Assembly: GCF_003436425.1 (NCBI RefSeq)
Contig: NZ_QSPK01000034.1
Coordinates: forward strand, 1-17,044
Direction: 5' to 3'
DNA from: Eubacterium sp. TM05-53
GTDB taxonomy: Bacteria; Bacillota_I; Bacilli_A; Erysipelotrichales; Erysipelotrichaceae
Length of the DNA: 17,044 bases
Part shown: positions 1 through 10,950 of the stretch, piece by piece
Position numbering within the stretch: position 1 is the first letter of the stretch
How the letters are laid out: each line of letters starts with the position of its first letter
Translations under genes and position numbers: made by a program
The notes under the pieces: model-generated
What the model was told of the DNA's origin: nothing
Seen by the model: the letters and a program-made list of their open reading frames with translations, nothing else
The model's database searches: none

Positions 1-383
1 ATAAATTTGTTTTCTTCAATCTGTTTAGGTGCTTCCTTAGGAACAACGATCTTCAATTCTCCATTGTCAAAGGAAGCTTTGACATCTTCCTGATGAATAC
101 CTTCACCAACATAGAAGCTTCTTGAATAAGATCCACTAACACGTTCTTTACGAACAACACGACCCTTTTCATCTTTGTCTTCTGTATTTGAATCATGTGT
201 AGCAGTTACTTTCAAATATCCATCTTTCAATTCCATCTGGATATCTTCCTTTTTAACTCCAGGAAGTTCCATGCTCATTTCATAGTTTCCATCTTTTTCC
301 ACAATATCTGTCTTCATGACATCACTTGTAGTGTTTCCTGTAAAGAAATCATCAAATAAATTAAACATTGGATAGTACTTCAT
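1..383 (-). CDS. Hsp20 / alpha-crystallin small heat-shock protein (3' end outside window)
   Basis: Small heat-shock chaperone of the Hsp20/alpha-crystallin family, a cytosolic ATP-independent holdase that binds unfolding proteins as oligomers. The visible 127 codons begin at an ATG 4 nt after a strong AGGAGGTGAT ribosome site. The N-terminal arm (MKYYPMFNLFDDFF) is typical of bacterial Hsp20. The alpha-crystallin domain runs from about residue 26 to 117, with MELPGVKKEDI near 41-51, LKVTA and a late FDNGELKIVVPK strand. The C-terminal extension is cut off by the window edge, so the last residues and stop are not seen. The gene stands alone behind its own promoter, which is embedded in a CIRCE operator, so HrcA repression is expected. 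Family assignment is firm; the client range cannot be read from sequence. Confidence 0.93.
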   Translation of the reverse strand, partial: MKYYPMFNLFDDFFTGNTTSDVMKTDIVEKDGNYEMSMELPGVKKEDIQMELKDGYLKVTATHDSNTEDKDEKGRVVRKERVSGSYSRSFYVGEGIHQEDVKASFDNGELKIVVPKEAPKQIEENKF

Positions 384-467
384 AAATATCACCTCCTGAT
401 TACTAGATTATGAAATCTATCTTCAAGTTACGGGATATCTTTTGACTTATCTCTAACTTCAATTATC

Positions 468-509
468 ATTATAGTCACTTTTTTAGCACTGTCAACACTT
501 AAGTGCTAA
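468..509 (-). promoter_or_regulatory. Sigma-A promoter overlapping a CIRCE (HrcA) operator for hsp20
   Basis: On the minus strand a TTGACA -35 (490-495) and TATAAT -10 (468-473) are separated by 16 bp. The -35 lies inside an inverted repeat at 483-509: TTAGCACTT, nine bases, CAGTGCTAA. This matches the CIRCE layout of 9-N9-9 with only the innermost pair changed. In Firmicutes CIRCE is bound by the HrcA repressor, so this hsp20 should be heat-inducible as a class I gene. Confidence 0.9.
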
Positions 510-518
510 TTTTTTTAT

Positions 519-546
519 AAAAATTAGAGTGTAATTTCTCACACCC
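519..546 (-). terminator. Intrinsic terminator upstream of hsp20
   Basis: On the minus strand GGGTGTGA (546-539), a GAAA loop and TTACACTC (534-527) form an 8-bp stem with two G-U pairs, followed by TAATTTTT. It insulates the hsp20 promoter from upstream transcription. Its core resembles the terminators after carB1 and pyrF. Confidence 0.65.
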
Positions 547-616
547 TACATTCGGTTTATGTATTAAAATCCAAAAAAGTAATAAGACGCAAATTTGCAT
601 TTATTGTCTCTTCACG

Positions 617-642
617 AAAAAAGGGAGAGTTCCGAACTCTCC
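617..642 (-). terminator. Strong intrinsic terminator of a probable small RNA
   Basis: On the minus strand GGAGAGTT (642-635), a three-base CGG loop and AACTCTCC (631-624) form a perfect 8-bp stem followed by CTTTTTT. No coding gene lies between it and the carB1 terminator about 200 bp upstream, so it probably ends a non-coding transcript or a leader. Confidence 0.8.
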
Positions 643-811
643 GCCTGATCTTCTAGGAAAACTTTTGTTTCCGTCATCATTCCATATCTTTTTTTTGGCG
701 ATAAATCTGACACTGCTTTACAATACCAGACAAAATGACAGATCCCTAGAAAGCCTGTAAATTTGAATGAAATGATCCCTGATTCTCATGTAAATTGTAC
801 TTGGTTTTTAC
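617..811 (-). ncRNA. Candidate structured small RNA (unknown class)
   Basis: This is the main non-coding stretch between carB1 and hsp20. A TATAAT box at 818-823 predicts a start near 811, and a strong terminator ends at 617, giving a transcript of about 195 nt with no convincing ORF. Several complementary segments can pair. A 5' hairpin joins GTGTAAA to TTTACAT, an 8-bp stem joins ATCATTTC to GGAATGAT, and a long-range 8-bp stem joins TTTCTAGG to CCTAGAAG just before the terminator. The size and private promoter/terminator would suit a 6S-like RNA or an orphan riboswitch, but I recognise no class. Existence of a transcript is inferred; covariation has not been tested. Confidence 0.4.
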
Positions 812-817
812 ACAATT

Positions 818-845
818 ATTATACTTAATTTTTTAAATGTACAAA
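818..845 (-). promoter_or_regulatory. Putative promoter for the small RNA
   Basis: On the minus strand a consensus TATAAT (823-818) is preceded at 16 bp by a weak -35, TTTGTA (845-840), which lies in the T-run of the carB1 terminator. The -10 is perfect but the -35 is poor, so this is a moderate call. Confidence 0.45.
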
Positions 846-869
846 AAATAAAGTGTGATTTCTCACACT
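843..869 (-). terminator. Intrinsic terminator after carB1
   Basis: On the minus strand AGTGTGA (869-863), a GAAA tetraloop and TCACACT (858-852) form a perfect 7-bp stem, followed by TTATTTTTT. It begins directly at the carB1 stop codon and ends the carA1-carB1 unit. Confidence 0.85.
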
Positions 870-3800
870 CTATTTACCCATTTCATTCATAGAAATCATT
901 GAGAAACTCAAAGATTCCAATACTTTAATTAAGGCATGTGCCGTATCCAAACTTGTCATACAAGAAATATTATTTTCTGCAGATACACGACGAATCAAGA
1001 ATCCATCTTTACTTGTAGAATTGTCTTTATTTGACATTGTGTTGATGACAAAGTTTACATGACCATGACGAATAATATCTAATACCGTTTCATTTCCATT
1101 ATCCTCATAGACTTTGGCCGCTACATGTACAAATAAGCCATTATCTTCTAAGAATTTAGCTGTACCCTTCGTCGCATAAATACCATATCCAATATTACAG
1201 AAACGTTTTGCGATTTCTAAAGCATCCTGTTTATTATCGTCATCAATTGTTAGTAATACACTTCCATGTAAAGGAATATTGATTCCAGAAGCTACTAAAG
1301 CTTTGTACAATGCTTTTTCTAAGTTGACATCACTACCCAAAGCCTCACCTGTAGATTTCATTTCAGGTCCTAAAACTGTATCTACACTACGTAATTTCGC
1401 AAATGAGAATACCGGCGCTTTGACAAAGACTCTTTCTTTATCTTCAGGATGATATCCAGGTGTTAAGCCTTGATCTTCAATACTTTCACCTAATACACAC
1501 TTAGTCGCAATTTGAGACATTGGAACACCTGTAATCTTAGATAAGAATGGTACAGTACGAGAAGAACGTGGGTTTACCTCTAATACATAGACATTATTTT
1601 CTTTATCTACAATGAACTGAATGTTGTATAAACCAACAAATTCAAAGCCTTCACCAATTCTTGTTCCATAATCAATGATCGTTTCTTTCACCTTCTCATT
1701 GATGATCTGTGTAGGATATACACTAATTGAGTCACCAGAGTGAATACCCGCACGCTCGATATGTTCCATTACACCTGGAATATATACGTTCTTTCCATCC
1801 GCAATCGCATCGATTTCTAGTTCTTTACCAACAATATATTTATCAACTAAGATTGGTGCATCATGACTGATTTCCTTTACAGCTGTTGCCATATAGACTC
1901 TTAATTCATCATCATTATGTACAATTTCCATAGCACGACCACCCAATACATAACTTGGACGAACAAGTACTGGATAACCAATCTTATTGGCGATTACTAG
2001 TGATTCTTCAACAGTGACTGCAGTTTCACCTTGAGGCTGAGGAATATTCAATTTATGTAACATCGCTTCAAATTCATGACGGTCTTCCGCTAAATCAATA
2101 GAGTGTAATGAAGTACCTAGAATCTTAACACCATGTTCTACCAATGAATCGGCTAAGTTGATTGCGGTTTGACCACCAAATTGAACAATAACACCTAATG
2201 GTTTTTCTAAATCAATAACATGCATTACATCTTCTGTAGTTAGTGGTTCAAAATACAATTTATCACTAATTGAGAAATCTGTTGATACAGTTTCTGGGTT
2301 GTTGTTGATGACGATGGCTTCATAGCCTTCTTCACGCAAAGTCTGTACACAATGTACAGTCGCATAATCAAACTCAACACCCTGTCCAATACGGATTGGT
2401 CCAGAACCTAATACAACAATTTTTTTACGATCTGTACGTTCAGATTCATTCTTGTGTTCATAAGTTGAATAGAAGTATGGAGTCGCACTCTTGAATTCAC
2501 CCGCACAAGTATCGACCATCTTATACACTGGCATAATCCCATTTTCTTTACGCAAGTTATATAAGTCGAATTCCTTCATATCCCAGTTGCGCGCAATGTA
2601 GCTATCCGCAAAACCATATTTCTTTAATTTATGCAATACGGTAATGTCCTTAACATTTTCCATCATTAACTTTTCTAAGCTAATAATTTTTAACAAGTGA
2701 CATAAGAAGAAATTATCCATCTTCGTTACATTATGAATTGTTTCCATATCATATCCATCACGTAACCATTGTGTAACCGCAAAGATTCTTTCATCATCAC
2801 ACTTCTTGATTTTTTCAAGCAATTCTTCCTTCGTTAATCCAGCCAATTCCTTTTTATAGATATGATCCACTTTCATTTCTAAAGAACGAACAGCTTTTAA
2901 GAAAGATTCTTCAAAAGTACGTCCAATAGACATAATTTCACCAGTCGCCTTCATCTGTGTTCCTAAATGACGATCTGCATTCGGGAATTTATCAAATGGG
3001 AAACGAGCAAATTTTGTAACAATATAGTCTAATGCAGGTTCAAAACAAGCATAACTTGTTTTTGTGATTGGGTTGATAATTTCATCCAAGCCTAAACCAA
3101 CCGCTAATTTAGCACTGATCTTCGCAATTGGATATCCTGTTGCCTTACTAGCCAAGGCTGAAGAACGAGATACACGAGGGTTAACTTCGATAACATAATA
3201 TTTGAAACTATTTGGATTTAATGCCAACTGCACGTTACATCCACCACAAATCTTCAATGCACGAATGATTTTTAAAGATGCATTACGAAGCATTTGGTTT
3301 TCACGGTCTGTCAAAGTTTGAACTGGCGCAACAACCGTACTATCTCCTGTATGTACACCTACTGGATCAATATTTTCCATATTACATACAACGATCGCAT
3401 TATCTTTGGCATCACGCATTACTTCATATTCAATTTCTTTATATCCCGCAATACTTTGTTCAATCAAACATTGATGTACTGGACTTGCCTTTAAACCAGA
3501 ATCACAAATTTCACAAAGTTCAGCCTCATCATCTGCGAAACCACCACCAGTTCCACCAAGTGTATAAGCTGGACGAACAACCAATGGATACCCTTCACGT
3601 TTTGCGAATTCAACAGCTTCTTCTACTGTATGAACAATCATACTTTCTGGTACTGGCTCATTGATTTCCTGCATTAAAGAACGGAATAATTCACGGTCTT
3701 CTGCACGATTGATCGCATGTAAATCTGTACCTAAAATTTCTACACCAAACTCATCCAAAATTCCATCTTCATGTAATTCTACAACTAAGTTTAATCCGGT

Positions 3801-4079
3801 TTGACCACCTAATGATCCTAAAATGGCATCGGGTCTTTCTTTATAAATAACGCGCTTTGCGAAGTCTACAGTCAAAGGTTCAATATAAACACGATCCGCA
3901 ATCGCTGTATCTGTCATGATTGTAGCAGGGTTTGAGTTAATTAAAATAACTTCATACCCTTCTTCACGAAGAGATTGACATGCCTGACTTCCGGCATAAT
4001 CAAATTCAGCAGCCTGACCAATGATAATTGGACCAGATCCGATCACTAAGATTTTTTTGATATCTGTACGTTTAGGCAT
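870..4079 (-). CDS. carB: Carbamoyl-phosphate synthase large subunit, copy 1
   Basis: Synthetase subunit that makes carbamoyl phosphate from bicarbonate, ammonia and two ATP, feeding pyrimidines and arginine. At 1069 aa it is the usual full length. The first ATP-grasp half carries [13 protein letters not shown] (168-180) and EVNPR (298-302). The second half restarts with [12 protein letters not shown] near 555, then [15 protein letters not shown] and EVNPRSSRT. The C-terminal MGS-like allosteric domain (about 935 to the end) keeps ATKGTA and INTMS, the region that binds UMP in the E. coli enzyme. The ATG overlaps the carA1 stop by 8 nt (ATGCCTAA), so translation is coupled. Nothing essential appears missing. 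It is a close paralogue of the carB at 7747-10950. Its only visible promoter is the pyrB-derived one upstream of carA1. Confidence 0.97.
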   Translation of the reverse strand: MPKRTDIKKILVIGSGPIIIGQAAEFDYAGSQACQSLREEGYEVILINSNPATIMTDTAIADRVYIEPLTVDFAKRVIYKERPDAILGSLGGQTGLNLVVELHEDGILDEFGVEILGTDLHAINRAEDRELFRSLMQEINEPVPESMIVHTVEEAVEFAKREGYPLVVRPAYTLGGTGGGFADDEAELCEICDSGLKASPVHQCLIEQSIAGYKEIEYEVMRDAKDNAIVVCNMENIDPVGVHTGDSTVVAPVQTLTDRENQMLRNASLKIIRALKICGGCNVQLALNPNSFKYYVIEVNPRVSRSSALASKATGYPIAKISAKLAVGLGLDEIINPITKTSYACFEPALDYIVTKFARFPFDKFPNADRHLGTQMKATGEIMSIGRTFEESFLKAVRSLEMKVDHIYKKELAGLTKEELLEKIKKCDDERIFAVTQWLRDGYDMETIHNVTKMDNFFLCHLLKIISLEKLMMENVKDITVLHKLKKYGFADSYIARNWDMKEFDLYNLRKENGIMPVYKMVDTCAGEFKSATPYFYSTYEHKNESERTDRKKIVVLGSGPIRIGQGVEFDYATVHCVQTLREEGYEAIVINNNPETVSTDFSISDKLYFEPLTTEDVMHVIDLEKPLGVIVQFGGQTAINLADSLVEHGVKILGTSLHSIDLAEDRHEFEAMLHKLNIPQPQGETAVTVEESLVIANKIGYPVLVRPSYVLGGRAMEIVHNDDELRVYMATAVKEISHDAPILVDKYIVGKELEIDAIADGKNVYIPGVMEHIERAGIHSGDSISVYPTQIINEKVKETIIDYGTRIGEGFEFVGLYNIQFIVDKENNVYVLEVNPRSSRTVPFLSKITGVPMSQIATKCVLGESIEDQGLTPGYHPEDKERVFVKAPVFSFAKLRSVDTVLGPEMKSTGEALGSDVNLEKALYKALVASGINIPLHGSVLLTIDDDNKQDALEIAKRFCNIGYGIYATKGTAKFLEDNGLFVHVAAKVYEDNGNETVLDIIRHGHVNFVINTMSNKDNSTSKDGFLIRRVSAENNISCMTSLDTAHALIKVLESLSFSMISMNEMGK

Positions 4080-5148
4080 TTTTATTCTCCTCCATTAATT
4101 CAATAAATTGATCAAACAAGTAACGAGAATCTTCAGGTCCTGCACTTGCTTCTGGGTGATATTGCACCGCAAAACAAGGATAGTCTTTATGACGCACACC
4201 TTCACAGCTCTTATCGTTTAATGCTTGGTGTGTCATTTCCAAACGAGTATCCTTTAAGCTATCAATATCTACCGCAAAACCATGGTTTTGAGAAGTGATT
4301 TCCACCTTACCTGTTGATAAATTTACAACTGGATGGTTAGCTCCACGGTGTCCAAATTTCAATTTATATGTTTTTGCACCACAAGCCAAAGAAATCAACT
4401 GATGACCTAAACAAATTCCAAATACGACAGTCTGAGGAATCAATTCTTTGATTGTTTCAATAGCAACTTGTACATCCGTTGGATCACCAGGACCATTCGA
4501 CAACATAACGCCATCTGGACGATAGGATAGAATTGTACTTGCTGGTGTGTCATATGGAACAATGACTAAATCGCATCCACGTTTTGATAGTTCACGAACA
4601 ATACCCAATTTTGCTCCGAAATCCATCAATACAACTTTCTTACCACGATTTGGTATAGGGAACACTTTATTTGTAGAAACACGAGCCACTTGATCATGTA
4701 AGAAATCGGCTACTTTTAAACCTGCAACAACAGCATCTACATCGGCATCCACATCGGCCATAACAGCCTTCATTGTACCTACATTACGAATCTTCATTGT
4801 GATTTCACGTGTATCAATATCATAAATACCCGGAATATTTTCACGTTTTAAGAAATCATCTAATGTTTCTGAACATCTGAAATTGCTTGGAAATTCACAA
4901 TAGTCCTTAACGACAAATCCAAATACACATGGAACCATGCTTTCATTATCATCACGATTGATTCCATAGTTACCAATTAATGGATATGTCATCATTACAA
5001 TTTGTCCACAATATGAATTATCTGTCAAAATTTCTTGATAACCCGTCATTGAAGTATTAAATACCAATTCACCAATTTGGAAGTTATCACTACCAAACGC
5101 AATTCCGCGATATACACTTCCATCTTCTAATACTAAAAGTCTTTCCAT
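4072..5148 (-). CDS. carA: Carbamoyl-phosphate synthase small subunit (glutaminase), copy 1, canonical
   Basis: Glutamine amidotransferase subunit that hydrolyses glutamine and channels ammonia to CarB. It is 358 aa, normal for the family. An N-terminal CarA-specific domain (1 to about 150; [13 protein letters not shown] at 31-43) precedes a class-I GATase domain. The catalytic residues are all present: Cys246 in GICLGHQ, and His331 and Glu333 in [13 protein letters not shown]. The glutamine-site Ser45 and the QNHGFAVD motif are kept too. The ATG follows AAAGGA, about 25 nt after the T-run of the leader terminator, and its end overlaps carB1 by 8 nt. This copy serves as the reference against which carA2 is seen to be inactivated. 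It is transcribed behind a leader ORF and attenuator derived from pyrB, so it should respond to pyrimidine status rather than arginine; that is inference. Confidence 0.97.
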   Translation of the reverse strand: MERLLVLEDGSVYRGIAFGSDNFQIGELVFNTSMTGYQEILTDNSYCGQIVMMTYPLIGNYGINRDDNESMVPCVFGFVVKDYCEFPSNFRCSETLDDFLKRENIPGIYDIDTREITMKIRNVGTMKAVMADVDADVDAVVAGLKVADFLHDQVARVSTNKVFPIPNRGKKVVLMDFGAKLGIVRELSKRGCDLVIVPYDTPASTILSYRPDGVMLSNGPGDPTDVQVAIETIKELIPQTVVFGICLGHQLISLACGAKTYKLKFGHRGANHPVVNLSTGKVEITSQNHGFAVDIDSLKDTRLEMTHQALNDKSCEGVRHKDYPCFAVQYHPEASAGPEDSRYLFDQFIELMEENKNA

Positions 5149-5173
5149 AATTTGTCCTTTCTGTTATTTACTC

Positions 5174-5210
5174 AAAAAAAAGATTAGCAAACAAACGCAT
5201 TGCCAATCTT
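5174..5210 (-). terminator. Attenuator-type intrinsic terminator in the carA1 leader
   Basis: On the minus strand AAGATTGGCAA (5210-5200), a 9-nt loop and TTGCTAATCTT (5190-5180) form an 11-bp stem with one G-U pair, followed by eight Ts. It sits between the leader ORF and carA1. The last base of the leader's TAA stop is the first base of the stem, so a terminating ribosome would cover the 5' arm and favour read-through. Both stem arms are identical to the outer stem inside pyrB. Confidence 0.85.
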
Positions 5211-5305
5211 TAAATGGAACTATTAAAAAGTATAGCACTACGAAGAATACTATTCATCTCGATCACTGACGTTTTTCTCATAAACAAAACTGGATTCTTG
5301 ATCAT
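5210..5305 (-). CDS. 31-aa leader peptide derived from the PyrB N-terminus
   Basis: Short ORF between the carA1 promoter and its attenuator. It starts at an ATG 6 nt after a good AAGGGAGG site and encodes 31 residues. Aligned without gaps to the first 31 residues of PyrB it has 17 identities, including M1, K3-N4, M9-R10, S13-V14, SIL (19-21) and LFNSS (26-30). PyrB DNA reads AGTTCC TTTAAAGATTGG, while the leader reads AGTTCC ATTTAAAGATTGG. The extra A shifts frame and creates ATT TAA, placing the stop at the foot of the terminator stem. It looks like a regulatory leader, comparable in logic to enterobacterial pyrL, made from a truncated pyrB duplicate. It could instead be an untranslated pyrB remnant, but the intact ribosome site argues for translation. 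Confidence 0.7.
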   Translation of the reverse strand: MIKNPVLFMRKTSVIEMNSILRSAILFNSSI

Positions 5306-5346
5306 ACGTATCCTCCCTTGAAAAAAATACTATATTTTTTCTGTTT

Positions 5347-5377
5347 AGTATACTACCACAAATCATGAAAATTTCAA
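5347..5377 (-). promoter_or_regulatory. Promoter of the leader-carA1-carB1 unit (copy of the pyrB promoter)
   Basis: On the minus strand TTGAAA (5377-5372) is followed at 16 bp by TAGTAT (5355-5350) with an upstream TGG that makes an extended -10. The overlapping TATACT would give 19-bp spacing. The block from -35 to -10 differs from the pyrB promoter at only a few spacer bases, showing that the two share ancestry. Confidence 0.8.
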
Positions 5378-5387
5378 TAATAAAGTT

Positions 5388-5415
5388 AAAAAAAAGATGT
5401 GATTTCTCACACCTT
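5388..5415 (-). terminator. Intrinsic terminator at the end of the pyrB-pyrF operon
   Basis: On the minus strand AAGGTGTGA (5415-5407), a GAAA loop and TCACATCTT (5402-5394) form a 9-bp stem with one G-U pair, then a run of eight Ts. It overlaps the pyrF stop codon and lies only 10 bp before the -35 of the carA1 promoter, separating the two units. Confidence 0.88.
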
Positions 5416-6111
5416 ATTTAGACATCGTTGCTTCAATTTCTTTGTATGTTTCAACAGGGTTTGCACTCTTCGTAATTGAACGACCAACTACGATATAATC
5501 ACAACCTTGTTCTTTCGCAAATGCAGGAGTCGCAACACGTTTTTGATCATCTTTAGAATCACTTGCCAAACGAATACCTGGAGTGACTGTTAAGAAGTCT
5601 TCTCCACAAGCTTCGTGAATTGCCTTAGCTTCATGTACTGAACATACAACACCGTCCAAGCCTGCTTCTTTGGCATTCTTAGCGTATTTAATAACACAAT
5701 CAATCACTTCACCAGGAATTCCCAATTCGTTATTCATGGCTTCTTTAGAAGTACTTGTAAGCTGAGTTACACCAATACACATAGGACGCTTTCCATCTTT
5801 AGCTCCTTCATTCAAGCCATCGATGGCAGCCTTCATCATCGCAATACCACCAGCACAGTGTACATTGACAATATCAACACCTAAGTTAGCTAAGTTCTTC
5901 ATTCCACCCTTAACTGTGTTTGGAATATCATGCAATTTCAAATCCAAGAAAATGTGGTGACCCATTTCCTTCACTGTTTTTACCATTTCTAAACCACACG
6001 CATATGTTAATTCCATACCAATCTTTACATATACTGGTTCATCAAATTGTTTTAAGAAATCTACAACTTCTTCTTTACTCGAAAAATCTAATGCTACAAT
6101 TGTCTTACTCA

Positions 6112-6112
<1 letters not shown>
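5414..6112 (-). CDS. pyrF: Orotidine 5'-phosphate decarboxylase
   Basis: Catalyses the last de novo step, decarboxylating OMP to UMP in the cytosol. The 232-aa protein has the compact TIM-barrel length of the bacterial group I family. The active-site DxKxxD motif is present as DLKLHD (57-62), preceded by the substrate-site D8. The phosphate-binding end has TPGIR and VVGRSIT. Its ATG overlaps the pyrD stop by one base (TAATG), so it is translationally coupled as the last gene of the operon. A terminator begins on its stop codon. pyrE, which would supply OMP, is not next to it and must lie elsewhere. Confidence 0.97.
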
Positions 6113-7745
<1,633 letters not shown>

Positions 7746-7746
7746 A

Positions 7747-10700
7747 TTATTTCCCCATTTCATTCATAGATACCATTGAGAAACTCAATGACTCTAAAAC
7801 TTTCACTAATGCGTTCGCTGTATCTAAACTTGTCATACAAGAAATGTTGTTTTCGGCAGACACACGACGAATCAAGAAGCCATCGGCATTTGTGTTCTTC
7901 TTATTTGACATTGTGTTAATGACAAAGTTTACACGTCCATTACGGATAATATCTACAACATTTTTACCATCTTCAGTTTCAATCTTGCTAGCACGATGAA
8001 CATACAATCCTTCAGCTTCAAATAAATCTGCCGTACCCTTCGTTGCATAGATTCCATATCCGATGTTCGCAAAGCGTTTCGCTAATTCTAATGCTTCTTG
8101 TTTATTTTCATCATCAATTGTCATTAATACATTGCCATGTGTTGGAACACTCACGCCGCTGGCAACCAATGCCTTATACAATGCTTTTTCTAAGTTTACA
8201 TCGCTACCCAAAGCCTCACCTGTAGACTTCATTTCAGGTCCTAAAACTGTATCTACACTACGAAGTTTTGCGAATGAGAATACTGGTGCTTTGACAAATA
8301 CACGATTTTCTTCTTCTGGATGATATCCTGGAGTATATCCTTGGTCTTCAATTGATTTTCCTAAGATAGCCTGTGTTGCGATATAGCTCATAGGAACACC
8401 TGTAATCTTAGATAAGAATGGTACAGTACGAGATGAACGTGGGTTTACCTCTAATACATAGACATTGTCTTCTCTATCTACAATGAACTGAATGTTGTAT
8501 AAACCAACAAACTCAAAGCCTTTACCAATTCTTGTTCCATAATCAATAATAGTATCTTTAACTTGTTGAGAAATTGTTTGAGTTGGATATACCGAAATGG
8601 AGTCACCAGAGTGAACGCCAGCACGTTCAATATGTTCCATTACACCTGGAATATATACGTTCTTTCCATCCGCAATCGCATCAATTTCTAGTTCTTTACC
8701 AACAATATATTTATCAACTAAGATTGGAGCATCATGACTAATTTCCTTAACAGCTGTTGCCATATATATTCTCAATTCATCATCATTATGCACGATTTCC
8801 ATAGCACGACCACCCAATACATAACTTGGACGTACCAATACTGGATAACCAATCTTATTGGCAATTACTAGTGATTCTTCAACTGTTACTGCAGTTTCAC
8901 CTTGTGGTTGAGGAATATCCAATTTATGTAACATAGCCTCAAATTCATGACGGTCTTCCGCTAAATCAATAGAGTGTAATGAAGTACCTAGAATTTTAAC
9001 ACCATGTTCTACTAATGAATCGGCTAAGTTGATAGCTGTTTGTCCACCAAATTGAACAATAACTCCCAATGGTTGTTCCAAATCAATAACGTGCATCACA
9101 TCTTCTGTAGTTAACGGTTCAAAGTATAATTTGTCACTAATTGAGAAATCTGTTGATACTGTTTCTGGGTTGTTGTTGATAATGATAGCTTCATAGCCTG
9201 CATCTCTTAATGTTTCAACACAGTGTACTGTCGCATAGTCAAACTCAACACCCTGTCCGATACGGATTGGTCCAGAACCTAGAACGATGATCTTTTTACG
9301 GTCACTGACTTCAGATTCATTTTCCTGATCGTAGCTTGAATATAAGTATGGTGTTGCACTGACAAATTCACCCGCACAAGTATCTACTTTCTTATAAACT
9401 GGAATAATTCCATTTTCTTTACGCAAGTTATATAAGTCGAATTCTTTCATATTCCAGTTACGAGCAATGTAGCTGTCTGAGAATCCGTGTTCTTTTAATG
9501 TTCTTAAAACCGCAACATCCTTTGGATTTTCATTCATCAATGTTTCTAAATCAAGAATTCTTTGAATGTGCCATAAGAAGAAACGGTCCATTTTCGTTAC
9601 ATTAATAACAGTTTCTACATCATATCCATTACGCATCCATTGTGTAATCGCAAAGATTCTTTCATCATCACATTTCTTGATTTTTTCTAATAATTCTTCT
9701 TGAGATAATTCAGCCAATTCCTTTTTATATAAGTGATCCACTTTCATTTCTAAAGAACGAATTGCCTTTAAGAAAGATTCTTCAAAAGTACGTCCAATGG
9801 ACATAACTTCACCTGTCGCTTTCATCTGTGTTCCTAAGCGACGATCCGCATTTGGGAATTTGTCGAATGGGAAACGAGCAAATTTACTTACGACATAGTC
9901 AACAGTTGGTTCAAAACATGCATAACTGTTTTTAGTAACTGGGTTTAAGATTTCATCTAATGTTAATCCTACAGCCAATTTTGCAGAGATTTTTGCGATT
10001 GGATATCCTGTTGCTTTACTAGCCAAGGCTGAAGAACGAGATACACGAGGGTTAACTTCAATCACATAATATTTAAAGCTTGTTGGATTTAATGCCAACT
10101 GTACGTTGCATCCACCACAAATCTTCAATGCACGAATAATTTTTAATGATGCACTACTCAACATTGCGTTTTCACGGTCTGTTAAAGTTTGTACGGGAGC
10201 CACTACAAAGCTATCTCCAGTATGAATTCCAACTGGATCTACGTTTTCCATGCTGCAGACTACAATTGCGTTGTCATTCGCATCACGGATTACTTCATAT
10301 TCGATTTCTTTATATCCGGCAATACTTTGTTCAATCAAACATTGGTGTACTGGACTTGCTTTTAATCCCGCTTCACAAATGTCTCTTAATTCTTCTTCAT
10401 CATCGGCAAAACCACCACCAGTTCCACCAAGTGTATAGGCTGGACGTACTACAACTGGATAGCCTAATGTTTCACAGAATGATACAGCTTCTTCAACCGT
10501 ATGAACGATTGTACTTTCTGGTACAGGTTCATTGATGTCCTGCATTAAAGAGCGGAACAATTCACGGTCTTCTGCACGATTGATAGCTAATAAATCAGTT
10601 CCTAGAATTTCTACGCCATATTCATCCAAAATTCCATCTTCGTGTAATTCTACAACTAAGTTTAATCCGGTTTGACCACCTAATGATCCTAAAATAGCAT

Positions 10701-10950
10701 CGGGTCTTTCTTTATAGATGACGCGTTTTGCGAAATCCAAGTTGATTGGTTCAATATAAACACGATCCGCAATTGTTGAATCGGTCATGATTGTTGCTGG
10801 GTTTGAGTTAATTAAGATAACTTCATATCCTTCTTCGCGAAGTGATTGACATGCCTGAGATCCTGCATAGTCAAATTCTGCGGCCTGTCCAATTACGATA
10901 GGTCCAGATCCGATTACTAAGATTTTTTTAATGTCTGTACGCTTAGGCAT
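7747..10950 (-). CDS. carB: Carbamoyl-phosphate synthase large subunit, copy 2 (in the pyr operon)
   Basis: Second full-length CarB, 1067 aa from the ATG at 10950. An upstream in-frame TTG at 10971 would add seven residues, but MPKRTDIKK matches copy 1 and AGGGGG sits 9 nt before this ATG. Both ATP-grasp halves keep [37 protein letters not shown] and EVNPRSSRT. The allosteric domain keeps ATKGTA and INTMS. It therefore looks fully active. Its start overlaps the carA2 stop by 8 nt, the same arrangement as copy 1. Since its CarA partner lacks the glutaminase triad, this subunit may use free ammonia or borrow CarA1. DNA similarity to copy 1 is uneven: very high in the region around 8611-9040, lower at the N-terminus and in the linker around residues 450-550. 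Confidence 0.97.
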   Translation of the reverse strand: MPKRTDIKKILVIGSGPIVIGQAAEFDYAGSQACQSLREEGYEVILINSNPATIMTDSTIADRVYIEPINLDFAKRVIYKERPDAILGSLGGQTGLNLVVELHEDGILDEYGVEILGTDLLAINRAEDRELFRSLMQDINEPVPESTIVHTVEEAVSFCETLGYPVVVRPAYTLGGTGGGFADDEEELRDICEAGLKASPVHQCLIEQSIAGYKEIEYEVIRDANDNAIVVCSMENVDPVGIHTGDSFVVAPVQTLTDRENAMLSSASLKIIRALKICGGCNVQLALNPTSFKYYVIEVNPRVSRSSALASKATGYPIAKISAKLAVGLTLDEILNPVTKNSYACFEPTVDYVVSKFARFPFDKFPNADRRLGTQMKATGEVMSIGRTFEESFLKAIRSLEMKVDHLYKKELAELSQEELLEKIKKCDDERIFAITQWMRNGYDVETVINVTKMDRFFLWHIQRILDLETLMNENPKDVAVLRTLKEHGFSDSYIARNWNMKEFDLYNLRKENGIIPVYKKVDTCAGEFVSATPYLYSSYDQENESEVSDRKKIIVLGSGPIRIGQGVEFDYATVHCVETLRDAGYEAIIINNNPETVSTDFSISDKLYFEPLTTEDVMHVIDLEQPLGVIVQFGGQTAINLADSLVEHGVKILGTSLHSIDLAEDRHEFEAMLHKLDIPQPQGETAVTVEESLVIANKIGYPVLVRPSYVLGGRAMEIVHNDDELRIYMATAVKEISHDAPILVDKYIVGKELEIDAIADGKNVYIPGVMEHIERAGVHSGDSISVYPTQTISQQVKDTIIDYGTRIGKGFEFVGLYNIQFIVDREDNVYVLEVNPRSSRTVPFLSKITGVPMSYIATQAILGKSIEDQGYTPGYHPEEENRVFVKAPVFSFAKLRSVDTVLGPEMKSTGEALGSDVNLEKALYKALVASGVSVPTHGNVLMTIDDENKQEALELAKRFANIGYGIYATKGTADLFEAEGLYVHRASKIETEDGKNVVDIIRNGRVNFVINTMSNKKNTNADGFLIRRVSAENNISCMTSLDTANALVKVLESLSFSMVSMNEMGK

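Noticed and set aside
570..605. Further A/T-rich hairpin (around ATGCA-AATT-TGCGT on the minus strand) before ACTTTTTT as another terminator
   Set aside because: The stem is short with a bulge and no gene or promoter lies just before it, so the call is too weak.
630..760. Minus-strand CTAGGG, CTGGT and ACGG...CAAAAG strings resembling a ykkC (guanidine/PRPP/ppGpp) riboswitch
   Set aside because: The order of motifs is suggestive, but the CCGAGAG segment and the stem between CTAGGG and CTGGT are missing. No regulated gene follows directly. Too weak without a covariance search.
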